NCBI GenBank assembly: GCA_017590115.1
Contig: JAGGNK010006892.1
Coordinates: forward strand, 17,472,139-17,536,138
DNA from: Montifringilla adamsi
Lineage: Eukaryota > Chordata > Aves > Passeriformes > Passeridae
Reading direction: 5' to 3'
Length of the DNA stretch: 64,000 bases
Every line of letters starts with the position of its first letter. Position 1 is the first letter of the stretch. Made by a program: the position numbers and the translations under genes. The notes beneath the pieces were generated by a model that saw only the letters and a list, made by a program, of their open reading frames with translations, had not been told where the DNA came from and did no database searches. Below, in pieces: positions 52,547 to 64,000 of this stretch.

Positions 52547-55132
52547 GTTTCCACCAGAGCAGGAGCAGAGCTCCTGGTGCTCTATCTGTGCTTTGGCAAG
52601 GTTACTGTCACAGATTCAAGTGCTTTGTTTGGATATTGGGTGACTTAGATGTATCACCTATCTGGAGTTCCTGCAGGCCAGCTCTGGGGTTTCTCAGTGT
52701 GGAAAAACTTGCAAGTTTTCATTTGCTTCTTCCCAGTTTGAAGGATTTTGTGCATTTAACTGTATTTGTTCAAGGGAGAAGTGGATTCTCATGATGACTC
52801 TAGCATATTGAGAAGCAGGAATAATAGTCTTTTTCTTAATTCTGCAACAGAACCTGAAGGATTTGGAAAGCTCATGGTGTCATCTGAGGAAGTATCTTGC
52901 TAGTTTGTTAAAAAATTGGATAGATTCTATAATTTGAGGCAAAAGCATTAGATAAAGTAGCAGATATACTGCTGAAATTTTATAGTGTACCTTGAAATGA
53001 CAGTTGTTCCTGGAAATGAAACAATTTTTCCTGGTCAGTCAAGGTGTAGCATAAAAACTGCAGGAGGTTTTGATAACAGCTGAAGTATAGGTGGAGAAAG
53101 CTGTATTGGAAATGTGTTTTTAGAATAAATAAAAACCACAATTAAAACCTTGGATAATTTACAGGAAAATTGGGCTGAAACTGCCTACAATTAGACGTGG
53201 ATTTGCTATCTTTTTTGTTTTCTGGTATGAATGGATCCTAGTATTTTTTGTAATGCCAGAAAACCCTGTATAAAATGCTGACCTTCACAGTGTAAGGTAG
53301 GGACTGACTGTAGAAGGGAAGGATGAGACAGTAACTGGCATTACTGCAGACATTACTATTTTCCATAGTACAGTAGTTGAACTATAAAATGCTTTTTCTA
53401 GACTTCTGAATGTGACTTTCCCAAATGAAGGCAAAAGAGGAACAGTCATTTAAAAGACAAATCCAAAAAGTTTTGTCTTTTTTAGGGCCATAGCAAGAGA
53501 ACTCCTGAAGTTTCTATGTGGCTACTTAAAATTATGAAGGAGGAGCTAGAGCATGGCTAGTGGAGGGAGTTTTGTTTTCCTGTTCTGTTAGGTAACTTTT
53601 AAATTTTTTGTAAAAAGAAGTAGCAATTCATTAATAATTAGCATCTTTAAAGTTTCTTAGGGGTTTCCTTCAAACCTACAGAATATACAAATAATGTTTT
53701 AGATTTGGCAGCAAAAGTTCCAGAATCTTTTTCCCTTGCAAAACTGATGTTTATTGCCGCTGAAATATTCCATTTATTTGGTCTCTCACATACAGTTCTG
53801 CATTTGAACTGGTGTTGATGTTACCCCTGTTGGGCTGATTCATGCAACTCCAGTCTCAGGGGAGTGCAGCTGGACAGTGTTTCCTTCTGTCTGTGGTGTG
53901 CGTGCTACTCATCATTCTCTTCCAGCCCTTCCTGTGGTTACGTATGACTGTACTTCTTTTGCTGTTTCCTGTGCCTAGCACATGGAAATGGCTCACCAGG
54001 TTAGGCAGTCTGTTTTGGAGGGAAAATTCCTGTTTTGTTGAAAATTGAGGCTTTATAGTATGCATTCCTTTAGCTGTGCCACTAAGTTGCATTTTGTTTC
54101 CTTTGAGGATTAGGATCAGGCAGTTGTTTCCGGGTGTCACCACCTGGCTGCAAGTCCTCCCAGAAGTTCAAGTTGGATAGTTTGGTACAGGATGTTCCTC
54201 TGAGTTGGATGTGTGCCTTCCTACCTTGAAGCTAGCTATTACTCATGCCTGTTGGCTTGCAGTGGCCTGGCCGTACCGATGAGTGTCTTTATAATTTACT
54301 GTGGGTGCTTTTACAAAAGGTTCATTTGAACTTCAGCTTGCAAACCATTGTAAATGCCTTTTTTTTCCCTGTTGAAGTAATACCTGCTTGAGAGTTTTGT
54401 GTTAATTATGATAGCTTCTTGTTGTTCTTTGTAATTTCTTAGTATTGGATTAATTTATATGTGGTTAAAGTCTTGTATGTTGGGCCGTTGTTCCTAGGCA
54501 GGATGAATTTCTTCTTGCATCCTTCACACTTGCTTTCAATCGAAAGGATTTTTTGAGCTACATTTCAGGAAATTGTTGCCACTTTACAAAGAATGAAATG
54601 ATGAAAATTGTCTTAAGCTCTTAAGGAAGCATTTGAAGTATTTGTGCTTTCTGTGAAAGGGTTTGAGATATTTTTAAGTGTGTGTTTTCTGTATGTTACC
54701 TTTTAAAAGAACCAGTGCATCCAGTTCAAAACTTTACTTAACACATATATTTTCAAGAAGAGCATGCAAGAATATGGCTCTTTATAAAATAAGCTTGCCT
54801 TCTAGGTTTTTTAATTGATTTATTTTGTTTTTGATATCATTATTGTCCTCATTATTCTTGTTTATAAAGTTCAGACTCCTCATTGCTTTTCTGCATTTGT
54901 GCTGTAACTTCATGCTACAAATGCTCTCATTTAGTAACTTCTTTCATTAACTTCCTTTTTCATAGTATGCACTATTTTGTTTTTGGTTGTTTTGCTGAGA
55001 AGACAGTAGTACCATATTCTATTCCCCTGCAAAAAAAGAAAAAAATCTATACATGTAATAGACACTAGTGGATAAACCCATGGTTAAGGAAACATTTTCT
55101 GAAGCATTATTTTTTTTCTCTTTTCCTTTTAG

Positions 55133-55254
55133 TTCCCGGAATGGATGGTGGTGGGTTAGCTGATGCTAATCTAACGGATTCATACTTTAGCACCAGCTTC
55201 ATTGGCGTTAATGGATTTGGAAGTCCTGCTGAAACGAAGTATCCCATGATGCAG
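55133..55254 (+). CDS. PAN3: PAN3 exon 2 (N-terminal region of deadenylase subunit)
   Basis: PAN3 is the cytoplasmic partner of the PAN2 exonuclease. The complex shortens mRNA poly(A) tails, and PAN3 recruits it through RNA and poly(A)-binding protein contacts. This exon reads PGMDGGGLADANLTDSYFST, then SFIGVNGFGSPAETKYPMMQ, almost identical to human PAN3 between its zinc finger and pseudokinase domains. A strong polypyrimidine acceptor ending CCTTTTAG precedes it and the donor is GCAG/GTAATA. The exon is 122 bp and begins with two bases of a split codon, so it needs a phase-1 upstream exon. It is the only PAN3 coding exon recognised; exon 1 with the CCCH zinc finger is missing from visible sequence, and exon 3 must lie beyond 64 kb. 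Confidence 0.95.
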
Positions 55255-58200
55255 GTAATAGCAGTGATTTGGATAATGTTTCGTTAGTTCTGGCTGGTGT
55301 TACGCCAAAAAGGGAAAACTGCTCAAGAGGCAGGACAAATGGAGCCTTCTGGAATGTGTCATCTTGTGTGATATACAGAGTATAAACTCACTTTAATTTT
55401 GCAAATGGAAATGAAGCAGGAAAAATTTAAATTGCTTTAAATTTAATCTGTTTTTATTTGCACTTACCTGAGCTGTTGTGTTGAGCTTTGCTGCATACAT
55501 TAATTCTGTGTTAGGTTTCTTTTCTGAATGTGGCTTTCTAGATTTCTTTTTAGGCTCATAGCTTTTGATAGCCTTTTGCTAAAAATATAAAATTCTGATT
55601 TTGAAACTTTTCAAAGATCCAAAATCGCTGAAGAAAAATGTGAACTGTCAGACCTGAAATTACTAGGCAAAAATTTCAGAATTTGTCAACTCAGACTCTG
55701 GTGGTGGTATGTTGGATTCATATTTAAATCTTCTGAAATGTTTTCTTGTATTTATAGAGTTCTGTAGAGGTTGGCATAGGAACTCCCATGAGGTGGAATT
55801 TGTGTAGGTAGTATTATGGAAAATTTGCAACAAAAGTCTGTCATATTTAAAACCTAAATGAGTATCTACTGAATTAACACATGAAGTATTAAAATAACTC
55901 CCTCAAAGTATTATGCATTTTAAAAGAAGTACAGTCCCTGAAAGAAGATGGTCTGTCCTGTAGTAAACAAAGCAACTTCTGGTAAATGAGAGAGTGCGAG
56001 TCAAACAGTTCACACTGAGTGCTGACAACAACTCTCTTCTTTTATATCGAGGAAACTCTCCTTGTGAGGTTACTTTGATCTCAATTGTGGCTGTATAATG
56101 GATTGAAAAATAACTCAGCAAAAGGTGGGAATTAATTAGGTGTGTTCCTTTTTTTTCTTTTGTTTGTTTGGTTGTTTTTTTTTACTGCATGTTTTCATGG
56201 AGGCTGGATTTTATTATTCGACAGAATTGCAGAAGTATGGAATTGTTTTCTTGACAGCTATGCATGATTTAAAAAGAACAATTTTAACCTCTGATTTCAA
56301 AGTGTACTATTGAAGCTGGCACTTAGAAATTTTTGTATAGCTGAGGTCCTATAATTTTAACACAAAATCATTATGTTTTGTATCCGTAAACTGTATTCTA
56401 CAGAAACACTAGTGTCTTTCTAAACACCAATTTTTAATTATAACTGTAACTTCTAGAAAGACAGACAGTAAGGCATGCATCTAACATGAATGCTTATGGG
56501 ATTTTTAAATACTTTGCTAATGCCTGAGATTACAGTCAAGGCATTATTGTTTCTCTTTGAGAAGAAATCAATGTGCCTCTAGCCCATTGGAGGACAAGGA
56601 AAATTACTTTGGAAGTAGGATTTTATTAGTGTTGAGAATGCACTTACAGGCATCAAACTACAGTTTGAAAAGCATTCCTGTATTGATTTTTTTCCTTTGA
56701 ATCCTGTAATTTAAGTTCTTGTTTACATACGTAGTGCTGTCTGTTTTGATTGTGTGACAGCTTCTAGGTTAAGTACATACTAATAAAGTTTAGCCACATG
56801 GAGTGAGATTTTCTGTGTCATTCAGCCCTGTGGCGAACAAGGCACTGGAGATACTTTACTGGGTTTGACTTTAAATAATACTGGTCCTTTATGATTTGGA
56901 ATAGAGACTTTGAATCTGGTTATTGTGTCAAGGATGCTTGCTTTCTCTGAAATTTTGCACAGATTTTGTCAATTGATTAAACCTTTGCAGAACTGGTTTA
57001 TGTGGACCCACTGGAGACTTCCTAGATGTTAAATAATTTCCCAAAGATATAATCTGCACTGGCTTGTTCTAGCTTGAGTACATTTTTGCAGTTGCAGCTC
57101 CGGCATAATCTAGGCCTTGACTGAACTCAGAGCAGGAATGCTGATCAGCTTCATTTCCCTCTTCCCTTCCACTTCAGACTGAAGCAGCATGGAAGTGGAT
57201 CTATATTTAATGAAAGAGCTGTATCTGTGTTAATTAGAGCAGAGGGGTTGGTAAGGGAAAAGAAACTCATGCTGTGGGCTTAGAGAAGCTGAGCTGAAGA
57301 TAAGTAAAGAAGGAACCAGGAAAGATTGAGCAAAGGGACTGAAGTGGAGAGGAGATCTTGGTGGGACACTTACAGAATGGGGACTGGAATGGTACAAGTG
57401 CAACACACAGAAACTGAAAACAAGTTTTCATAATGTAAAGGTGGGACAAAGTAGGGTGGAGAGAACAAATCCATGTTCCTATTTCTCTCCAGGTTCTCGA
57501 ATCAAACTAAAGATGCTAAAACTTTAGTGTTCTGCCATCAATGAAACATCAGATGTCTTCTGTAAAATATTTCATTAATGCTCAGTTTTGCTTTTGCAGA
57601 TGGAAACATTGGTTCCATCTGAATTACTTTGTCATCTCTGGTGAATCTGTAGTTCACAAATAAATGCATCAGTGATGCAATGAAGCAAGCTCTTCTGCTA
57701 GGTTTTTAAAACTGGGAAATTGCACAAACATGCAGATAACCACACTGATAGAAAAACAGTAGTAAGATGAGGCAAGATGTTAGGAAATGGTAAGTTTAGG
57801 CTGCCAGCGCAGCCTTGAGGTTGTATTTCTCATAATGTTGTGTATTTGTTTTTTCAGTGGGAAAATTATTAGTGGGACTTACTCAGAACACAAGATGTGT
57901 GGCACATTCATGTGTATTGAGCATCTGTTTGATATTTGATTAAATGTTCATCATATGGTTCTGTGCTTTATTCCTGCATGCTGTTTTCATCCTTGTGAAG
58001 ACTCTTAGTTGGCAGTGCACTTTTGGGTGCCATTACAATTATTCCATCAAGCTTCATGCAGTGCTTTCTGTATGAAACAGGAAAGTGGTCTACATTTTAT
58101 GGATGCATGGGATAGAAAAGGATGGCAATTAAACAAACAATACTGCAACAGTGCTAGCAAACAAGAGACCTGAGGTTTTAAAACTAAGCTTTACAGTGGG

Positions 58201-60884
58201 AAGGTCAAGAATGGAATTAATGACCACCAGTAAAATACTTGGTTCAAGTTGCTGAACTGGCCTCACTCTAGCAAGGATAGTAAAAAAGTCAGTCTCTTCA
58301 GAGTATTGCTCATTTCTGTTACAATGAAATAGTCTTTCTGCTGTCCTTGTTTTATTCACTACATACCTCTCAATGTAATTGTCAGGTATTCAATTGATGA
58401 GTTGTCTTGACTATTCCTATCTAATCTCCAGAGTGTGTTTGTCATGTGCAGCACATAAAACAGGTTTGTTGAAAGAATATGTGGTTGTATATGTTTGGGT
58501 TACCATAATGCATATATAATGGAACCAGACTGCATCAAGCAAAGCTTTATCAAAGTTTGCAATTACCACATTTTTGTGTGCAGTGCCTGTTCTCGAAGAG
58601 TCAGTGTTAAGTAAGCAGCAAAAGGGTGGAAAGTGGATTATATCATGATGAATTTGGAGTGGATGTGCTGCTTTGACCATAAATAATGTAGCTGAATAGT
58701 TGTCAACATTTCTGTAGAAAGCTATTTCTGACTTGCAGATTTCATTTATATCTGTGGAAGAATATTTCATAAGATCTTGAATGTATCTTTGGGCTTACAT
58801 TAGTGAGGAAGATGCAGTTAATGGCAATACTCACTTTGCAGTGGGGTAAACAGAGTAAAAGTACGTGGTACAACTCAGAAGAGGCAGGATTTTTGAAGTG
58901 GCTGTAATTCTTCCTTTTTCTTCCTTTCTGAAAAATACCTCTTTGCCTTGTCCTTCCACTCCTCTTACTTCAAAGGTCTTTGCTGTCAGCCAACATTTCA
59001 TTGCCCCCATCAGCTTCTGTTGTTACTAACTTGGTTTTCTATTGACTAATAGTCTTCTGTCCTCATTGGTTTGTGTTTTTCCATAAGACTGTCTCACGTG
59101 TCTCTTCTTCCCTCAATCTGCATATGCTTTCATATACTGTATTAACAGTTTTGTGTTCCATCTTATCAAAGCACTTTTTTTCTGTTTTCTGCTTCTCTAA
59201 GTAATACTGACTGCAGAACAAGCAACACATGGTCCACAGGCTGCATGCTGTCCTTGAAGCTGGTTTTTTTTTTTTCTTTTTGGCATAGCAGCAGCTGCCA
59301 AGTGACAGTCAGAGGTGTGGTTCAAAAAGCAGCTCACTGCTTTTGGCTTTCCCAGCAGTGAAGAGGCAGGAGCTGGCTGGCTGGGATGCCTCTAATGCTT
59401 GGCTGTTTGCTCAGTGTGTGCCATTTGGTTGGTCGGTGTCACTGTTCCTCTGGCATTAGTGCTGCCCTTTGATTAACTAAATTGAAGATGCAGGTGGTGT
59501 GGAAAGAAGCTTTAATAATACTATGTTGGGTTGTTCAAAGGGTATTATAGCAGGATGAGGCAGAGAAGTATCTTGATGTTAAAACTTTTAACGTATTAGA
59601 ACTGAGCAGCTTGGTTGTGAGAGCATAAAACAGTAGAAGGTGCCTTCATCGGTGTTGCTTCACAGGAATCTGGTTTTCTTTATTTTGATGGGATGAGATT
59701 TATAACTACATGGATTCCATTGGACTGACTGCAGGTTACAGAAAGGAAGATTATAGAAAGGAAGAATCTTAAGTTCTCAGTAAATCATCCTAATTGAAAT
59801 AGGAAGGTAGTAACAGTCTTCAGTATCAAAACTGGCAGGGCCAAGCAATGGAGAAGAATTGGTTTTGCTTGCTTTCACTATGCAAATATTGGTGTACTAT
59901 GCATTCTTGGATAGCCTGGGAAGTAGTGACCATGCTCACTTCAAAGCCTTGCAGCTGAATAAACACAAAGACTTTTGTTGCCATTGCTGCATCTGCCAAC
60001 AGTTGTGTAATTAAACTCTCCTTATAGCACAGAAGTTTGTAAATGTCTTCAGTTTTTAACTGTTGAGAGCTGAGTGGAGCTACAGATGTGCTATTTGAAA
60101 TATAAAATTATGCTGTTGTTTTCATGATGCTTTCTGAAGAAATCCAATTGCTTTAGTTTCAGCAGTTGAGTGGGTCATTCTGTAGGTGGTGCCACATGTG
60201 CTGTCAAAGACAGGTTTTGGATTGCTTAAAAAGAAAAGCAAAAGATATCACCCTGTGTAGGTCACAGAGTCTGACAACAACGTCACAGCCAAACAAATCA
60301 GTCTTAATCTTTTGCAGAATGACTGTTTGTACTCTGGTCAATATTATTCTGACAATTATAAAGAAATATTCTGAAATACAGTTCCAGTAAAACAGTAGAA
60401 AGATGAAGAGACTAGATTGTGACATACTGCAAAATATTTTGAGATAGTATGCTTAGCACTGTGGAATGACCATTAGGAAAATTCTAACTTGCTCAGGGTT
60501 AGGGCATGGAATATAGAGAAAAAGAGGAATAAATATAATCTCTTACATATTCTGGGGAAAAGAAATGGTGGAGAAAAAAAAAAGAAAACCAGTCACTTCA
60601 AGATAAGTCTTATAAGCTATGTAAAACTAGATCTAATTGTCTGCATCTAAGTTTTATTCATGCTTTATCTTGATGAGAGCTTTGTAATATATACTTGAGG
60701 GAGATGAAAGTAAAGCAAACTTGCCTTAAGTGCAGCTATAATTTTGGTGTTTGTTACTGAGTATTGAAGGGTGGAGGCAAGGTGGTGTGTTCCTTTTAGA
60801 AGGTGGGAATGTTTGTTATAACGCTTCTTTGCTTAGTATACCGCATGGAGGAAGTGGACTGCCTGAAGTAAAACATTGCTAAAA

Positions 60885-61050
60885 GGTCAGGGGTGGTGAT
60901 CCTTCCCTTCTGTCCAGCAGTGGTGAAGTCACACCTGGAGTGCTGGGCTTCTCAGTACATTAGGGACAGGGATATACTGAAAAGAGTCCAGTGAAGGGTC
61001 ACAAAGAGGATGAGGGTACTGGAGCATCCCTCCTGTGAGAAAAACCTAAA
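60885..61050 (+). mobile_element. CR1 LINE fragment in PAN3 intron 2
   Basis: Text GTGAAGTCACACCTGGAGTG, GTCCAGTGAAGGGTCACAAA, GAGGATGAGGGTACTGGAGC and CATCCCTCCTGTGAGAAAAA is internal CR1 3' sequence on the plus strand; both ends are lost. Confidence 0.82.
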
Positions 61051-62110
61051 ACAGAAACAACTTTTAAATTCCTTTAAAGGGAGAGGGGCAGGATGTATTC
61101 CAGCCATCCTAGTTGAATTTTGAGTACTGTTTAAAGAACCTCAGCAAATCATACCAATAGGCAGGCAGAGAAAAAAAGTTTGTGGAACTGAGTGTTTTAC
61201 TTGGTTATCAGAAAGATGTCTTTCTATATTAATTTCCATATGATAAAAGCCCTGATGTAGTAAAACAGTCTGAAGTTCTCATAAGTGTGTGCTTACCTTC
61301 TCTGTCAGGCTTAGTATTTAATTTTCTTCCTTGTTAATGGTTGCTTTTGCCTTTCTGGAGCTTTCATCCCGTGGGCTTGAGGTGCTTACAATCTTCTTGA
61401 AATTGAGTTTGTATGAAAATTAGTTGAACAACATTAGAAGAGATTGATAAGTGTTATTTAAAATCAAAGCTACCTTCCTGAAAACACCAATAACAAACAG
61501 CGCTTGTGTGTTCTTCTAATTTTTTTTTTTCTTTCAAGATTTTTTTGGTAAAAATCAGATACAGGAGTAGCCTTCATTAAGACTAAATGCATTTGGGTGT
61601 TGGCAGAAATCTTAATATTAAAACAGTTTAAAAAGCCTTTACTGATTACGTTCAGGTTTTCTAAGGTGAGAGGCTTGTGCATGTGTAGTAAAAGTGAGCA
61701 AAATGAAAAATTCATGAATGTGGTGGAGGTTTCTAACTATTCCAGATGCAGGTTACAAGCAGTTGTTAAGGCAAGGCTGCCCAAGCTTTGGTTTTTCAGA
61801 ATCCTGGTGCGTGTAAGATATGTTTGCACCTTGAATGGGAACTTGACTTTGTAAAAGCACAGTTGATGCTCACAGGTTTGGGTTGCACTGCGCTTTCAGA
61901 ATGCAGAACAATATGCTTTGTTGCAGTCTGCCTTGCTTGCACTGTGTGTTCTCAGTGATTGTGTCAGCACTGGTTTTCATCATCTCAGGCTCCTGTTCCC
62001 ATTGAAAGTCTGTTGGTTGAATATTTAACTCCTATGCCTGAGGATGGTGAATATTGATGGAATAGAAGTACTTTGTTCCATGTTTAACCTATGTGTTTAA
62101 AACCAGATAA

Positions 62111-62149
62111 ACAGATAGTGATATTTATGTTGTGTCAGGTCAATATATT
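62111..62149 (+). repeat. Perfect 39-bp direct repeat, copy 1
   Basis: The 39 bases starting ACAGATAGTGATATTTATGT and ending GGTCAATATATT recur exactly at 62676-62714. PAN3 intron 2. Confidence 0.95.
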
Positions 62150-62675
62150 GTTTGATACCAGCAGAGTTTTCAATATCATATTTACTCCTGTTTCAAATTA
62201 ACAGCATTACCTTTTGCATTAAAATTATTATTAAATCTGGTATTATAAGTGGACATTAATACTATTTTTATCTACACCAGCACAAATCTTGTGCAAATCT
62301 GAAAGGTTCCTTTTAGGAAATTTCTTCTTAAACCCCTTTGTTTTATGAGGATTGGTGTGGATGTCTCAAGTGCCAAAAAAACCATGTATAACCGGGATGC
62401 TTTTTAAATATTTGTGACAAACTATTCAGCTTCTTTCCATTGCTTAGGAAGGGAATGTGATGTATGATTACTTGAGCTGCTATAATCCAGAAATGATTTT
62501 GGTATATTTTTATTCTTATTTTGATGATTGTGAGCAATTGGATGAGCGTCCTTGAATTTGGGCAAAGTTTGTCAATTTAGTGTGTCTCTCAAAGCGGTAC
62601 CTTGTTTTGTAAAAATAAGTCAACTTTGTTTCACTAGACCCATGCTTTTTGTGTATAGAATTGTTTATCACTTAC

Positions 62676-62714
62676 ACAGATAGTGATATTTATGTTGTGT
62701 CAGGTCAATATATT
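62676..62714 (+). repeat. Perfect 39-bp direct repeat, copy 2
   Basis: Exact copy of 62111-62149, 565 bases downstream, same orientation; flanks differ completely. Confidence 0.95.
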
Positions 62715-64000
62715 TAGGAGAAAGAGACAGGTGACTTCAAAATAAGGAAAGAGCACATAGCAAACAGCTTGTTTGAAGTCTTGAAAAAGTTGAAGGTTTA
62801 TGTGCTATTTACATGTTGTAAGCATTCTACATAAAAGCTACTTTGCACCATGTATTCTGTTAGTTACAGGTTTTAAAAGCAAAAGCTTCTGGTGGTGTTT
62901 GTGGTGCTCTGAAAATTGCAAGTGATGGGAGTCTTGAATTGCAGTAGGTTTACAGTTCTACCTTATTGGATAGCACTCCCACTTCTATTGGTTGTCCTCT
63001 GTTCTTTCCAAAATTACTCCAGAATGTTGATCTTTATAGTCAACAGTTAGATGAAATGGCAGTGAAGTGTAACATAGTAAGCTTCCTGCCTTTTGCCACC
63101 AACATTGAGACTGGCTATGGAAAAAAATAACTGCGAAGAGCAACTCCAGTGACCAGTTCTGAGTCAGTCTGTGTCTAGACTACTAAATGAAACATGCCTG
63201 GAAACCTTCCTTGATGCTTAAGGCCAGCTGGCACAAAAGGGCCTGTTTGTGCTGGTGTGTGCTCACCCACTAAAGCAGAGTCTGCATGCAAACCGTCAAT
63301 TTGAAGGGTTCTCAAACCTTTTCACTGCTGAATAGTGCCTGGAAATTGGCTGGGAGACTCTGGGTTGATGTGGGCCAAAAGCATGCCAGGGAGTATTTTA
63401 ACAAATTAGTGGTTGTCTCTCAGTGATGAAGAACACTTCCTGACCTTGCCTTCCTTTTCTTCTCGCACTTTTCTTCCTGTTGGGAAGCTAGTGAAAGAAA
63501 ATAATAAAGTGTGTCTTCTTACTCTTGCTTAAAACTTTTCTATGAAAGAAGCAGTAGCTCTTAGTGCAGCACTGCTTCACTTGAGTCCAGTTTGTTGCTA
63601 GCTGATACCTCTAGAAGAATGTAGGAGAAGTGAATGGAGCCTAGGAGGAGTATTAAAAGGGTTTCAGATGTCCTGCTGACTTGGAGGAATCTGGATGTTT
63701 TGCTGAAAGGTCTCAAAAGGTTCTTTTATTTTTAAAAACAGTCCATAAAATACTTAAGTATTTTTAATTGGAGAAGTTTCATGTAGTGGTGATAGTATAT
63801 TAAAGGGAGTAGTTGTTTCAGGAGTGCAGTATGAAAGACTGTTTTAAGGTGATAAGTAATTGTCTTATCTAATGTTTTCACAACATGCAGGAAGAGAACC
63901 ATAGGCTTGGTAGACCCTCCTCATTTAGAAGAAATTAACGAAGATAGTGTTTAATTTGAACATGTAGTAATTTTTGGTTTGCATTTCTATTGTGCAAAAT

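Larger units (their letters stand above)
42931..55132 (+). other. PAN3: PAN3 intron 1 (probable)
   Basis: Twelve kilobases with a CR1 tail (43045-43253), a T run, duplication copy B, a short CR1 tip (47688-47735) and the 83-88 bp tandem duplication at 52.4 kb. No coding exon recognised. Confidence 0.75.
55255..64000 (+). other. PAN3: PAN3 intron 2, partial
   Basis: Contains a CR1 fragment at 60885-61050 and the perfect 39-bp repeat pair near 62 kb. I looked for PAN3 exon 3 (expected after the MMQ border) and did not find it. Confidence 0.8.

Noticed and set aside
1..64000. CRISPR arrays, operons, tRNA or rRNA genes
   Set aside because: No regularly spaced repeats, no bacterial-type gene packing and no cloverleaf or rRNA sequence was noticed; the tandem repeats present are minisatellites.

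Overview
This window is vertebrate nuclear DNA, almost certainly from a bird. The diagnostic signs are many CR1 LINE fragments, a compact ERV-type solo LTR, small introns, and the FLT3-PAN3 gene pair in the divergent arrangement known from human chromosome 13. The LTR style suggests a songbird, but that is inference. The sequence holds no bacterial, viral-genome, CRISPR or tRNA content that I could recognise.

Region 1 (1-28.5 kb, minus strand) is the 5' two thirds of FLT3, the receptor tyrosine kinase for FLT3 ligand. I located fifteen consecutive coding exons, equivalent to human exons 2-16, by reading the minus strand for AG/GT borders, phase and similarity to the family. All junction phases agree and give 671 codons: end of the signal peptide, five Ig-like domains, transmembrane helix, juxtamembrane segment, glycine-rich loop, ATP-binding lysine and helix C. 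Exons 17-24 (kinase insert, catalytic and activation loops) lie beyond base 1. Exon 1 is not recognisable. A CpG-rich block at 28.19-28.46 kb is the probable promoter.

Region 2 (28.5-42.5 kb) is the intergenic interval. It contains CR1 pieces, including one pair that looks like a single 5'-inverted insertion, a 347-base assembly gap that starts inside a C-rich stretch, and several unassigned open frames.

Region 3 (42.5-64 kb, plus strand) is the start of PAN3, the regulatory subunit of the PAN2-PAN3 deadenylase. A GC-rich block at 42.6 kb marks the probable promoter area, and exon 2 is at 55,133-55,254. The zinc-finger-encoding exon 1 is not visible and may be lost in the gap. The rest is introns with CR1 remnants and short duplications.

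The two genes are not functionally linked; they are conserved neighbours. I found no convincing new biological system. The best second-look items are a CR1 that appears to supply part of the FLT3 exon 11 splice-acceptor region, a solo LTR with exact target duplications nested in a CR1, a duplicated ~160-bp block flanking the PAN3 GC island, a perfect 39-bp dispersed repeat, and the missing first exons of both genes.
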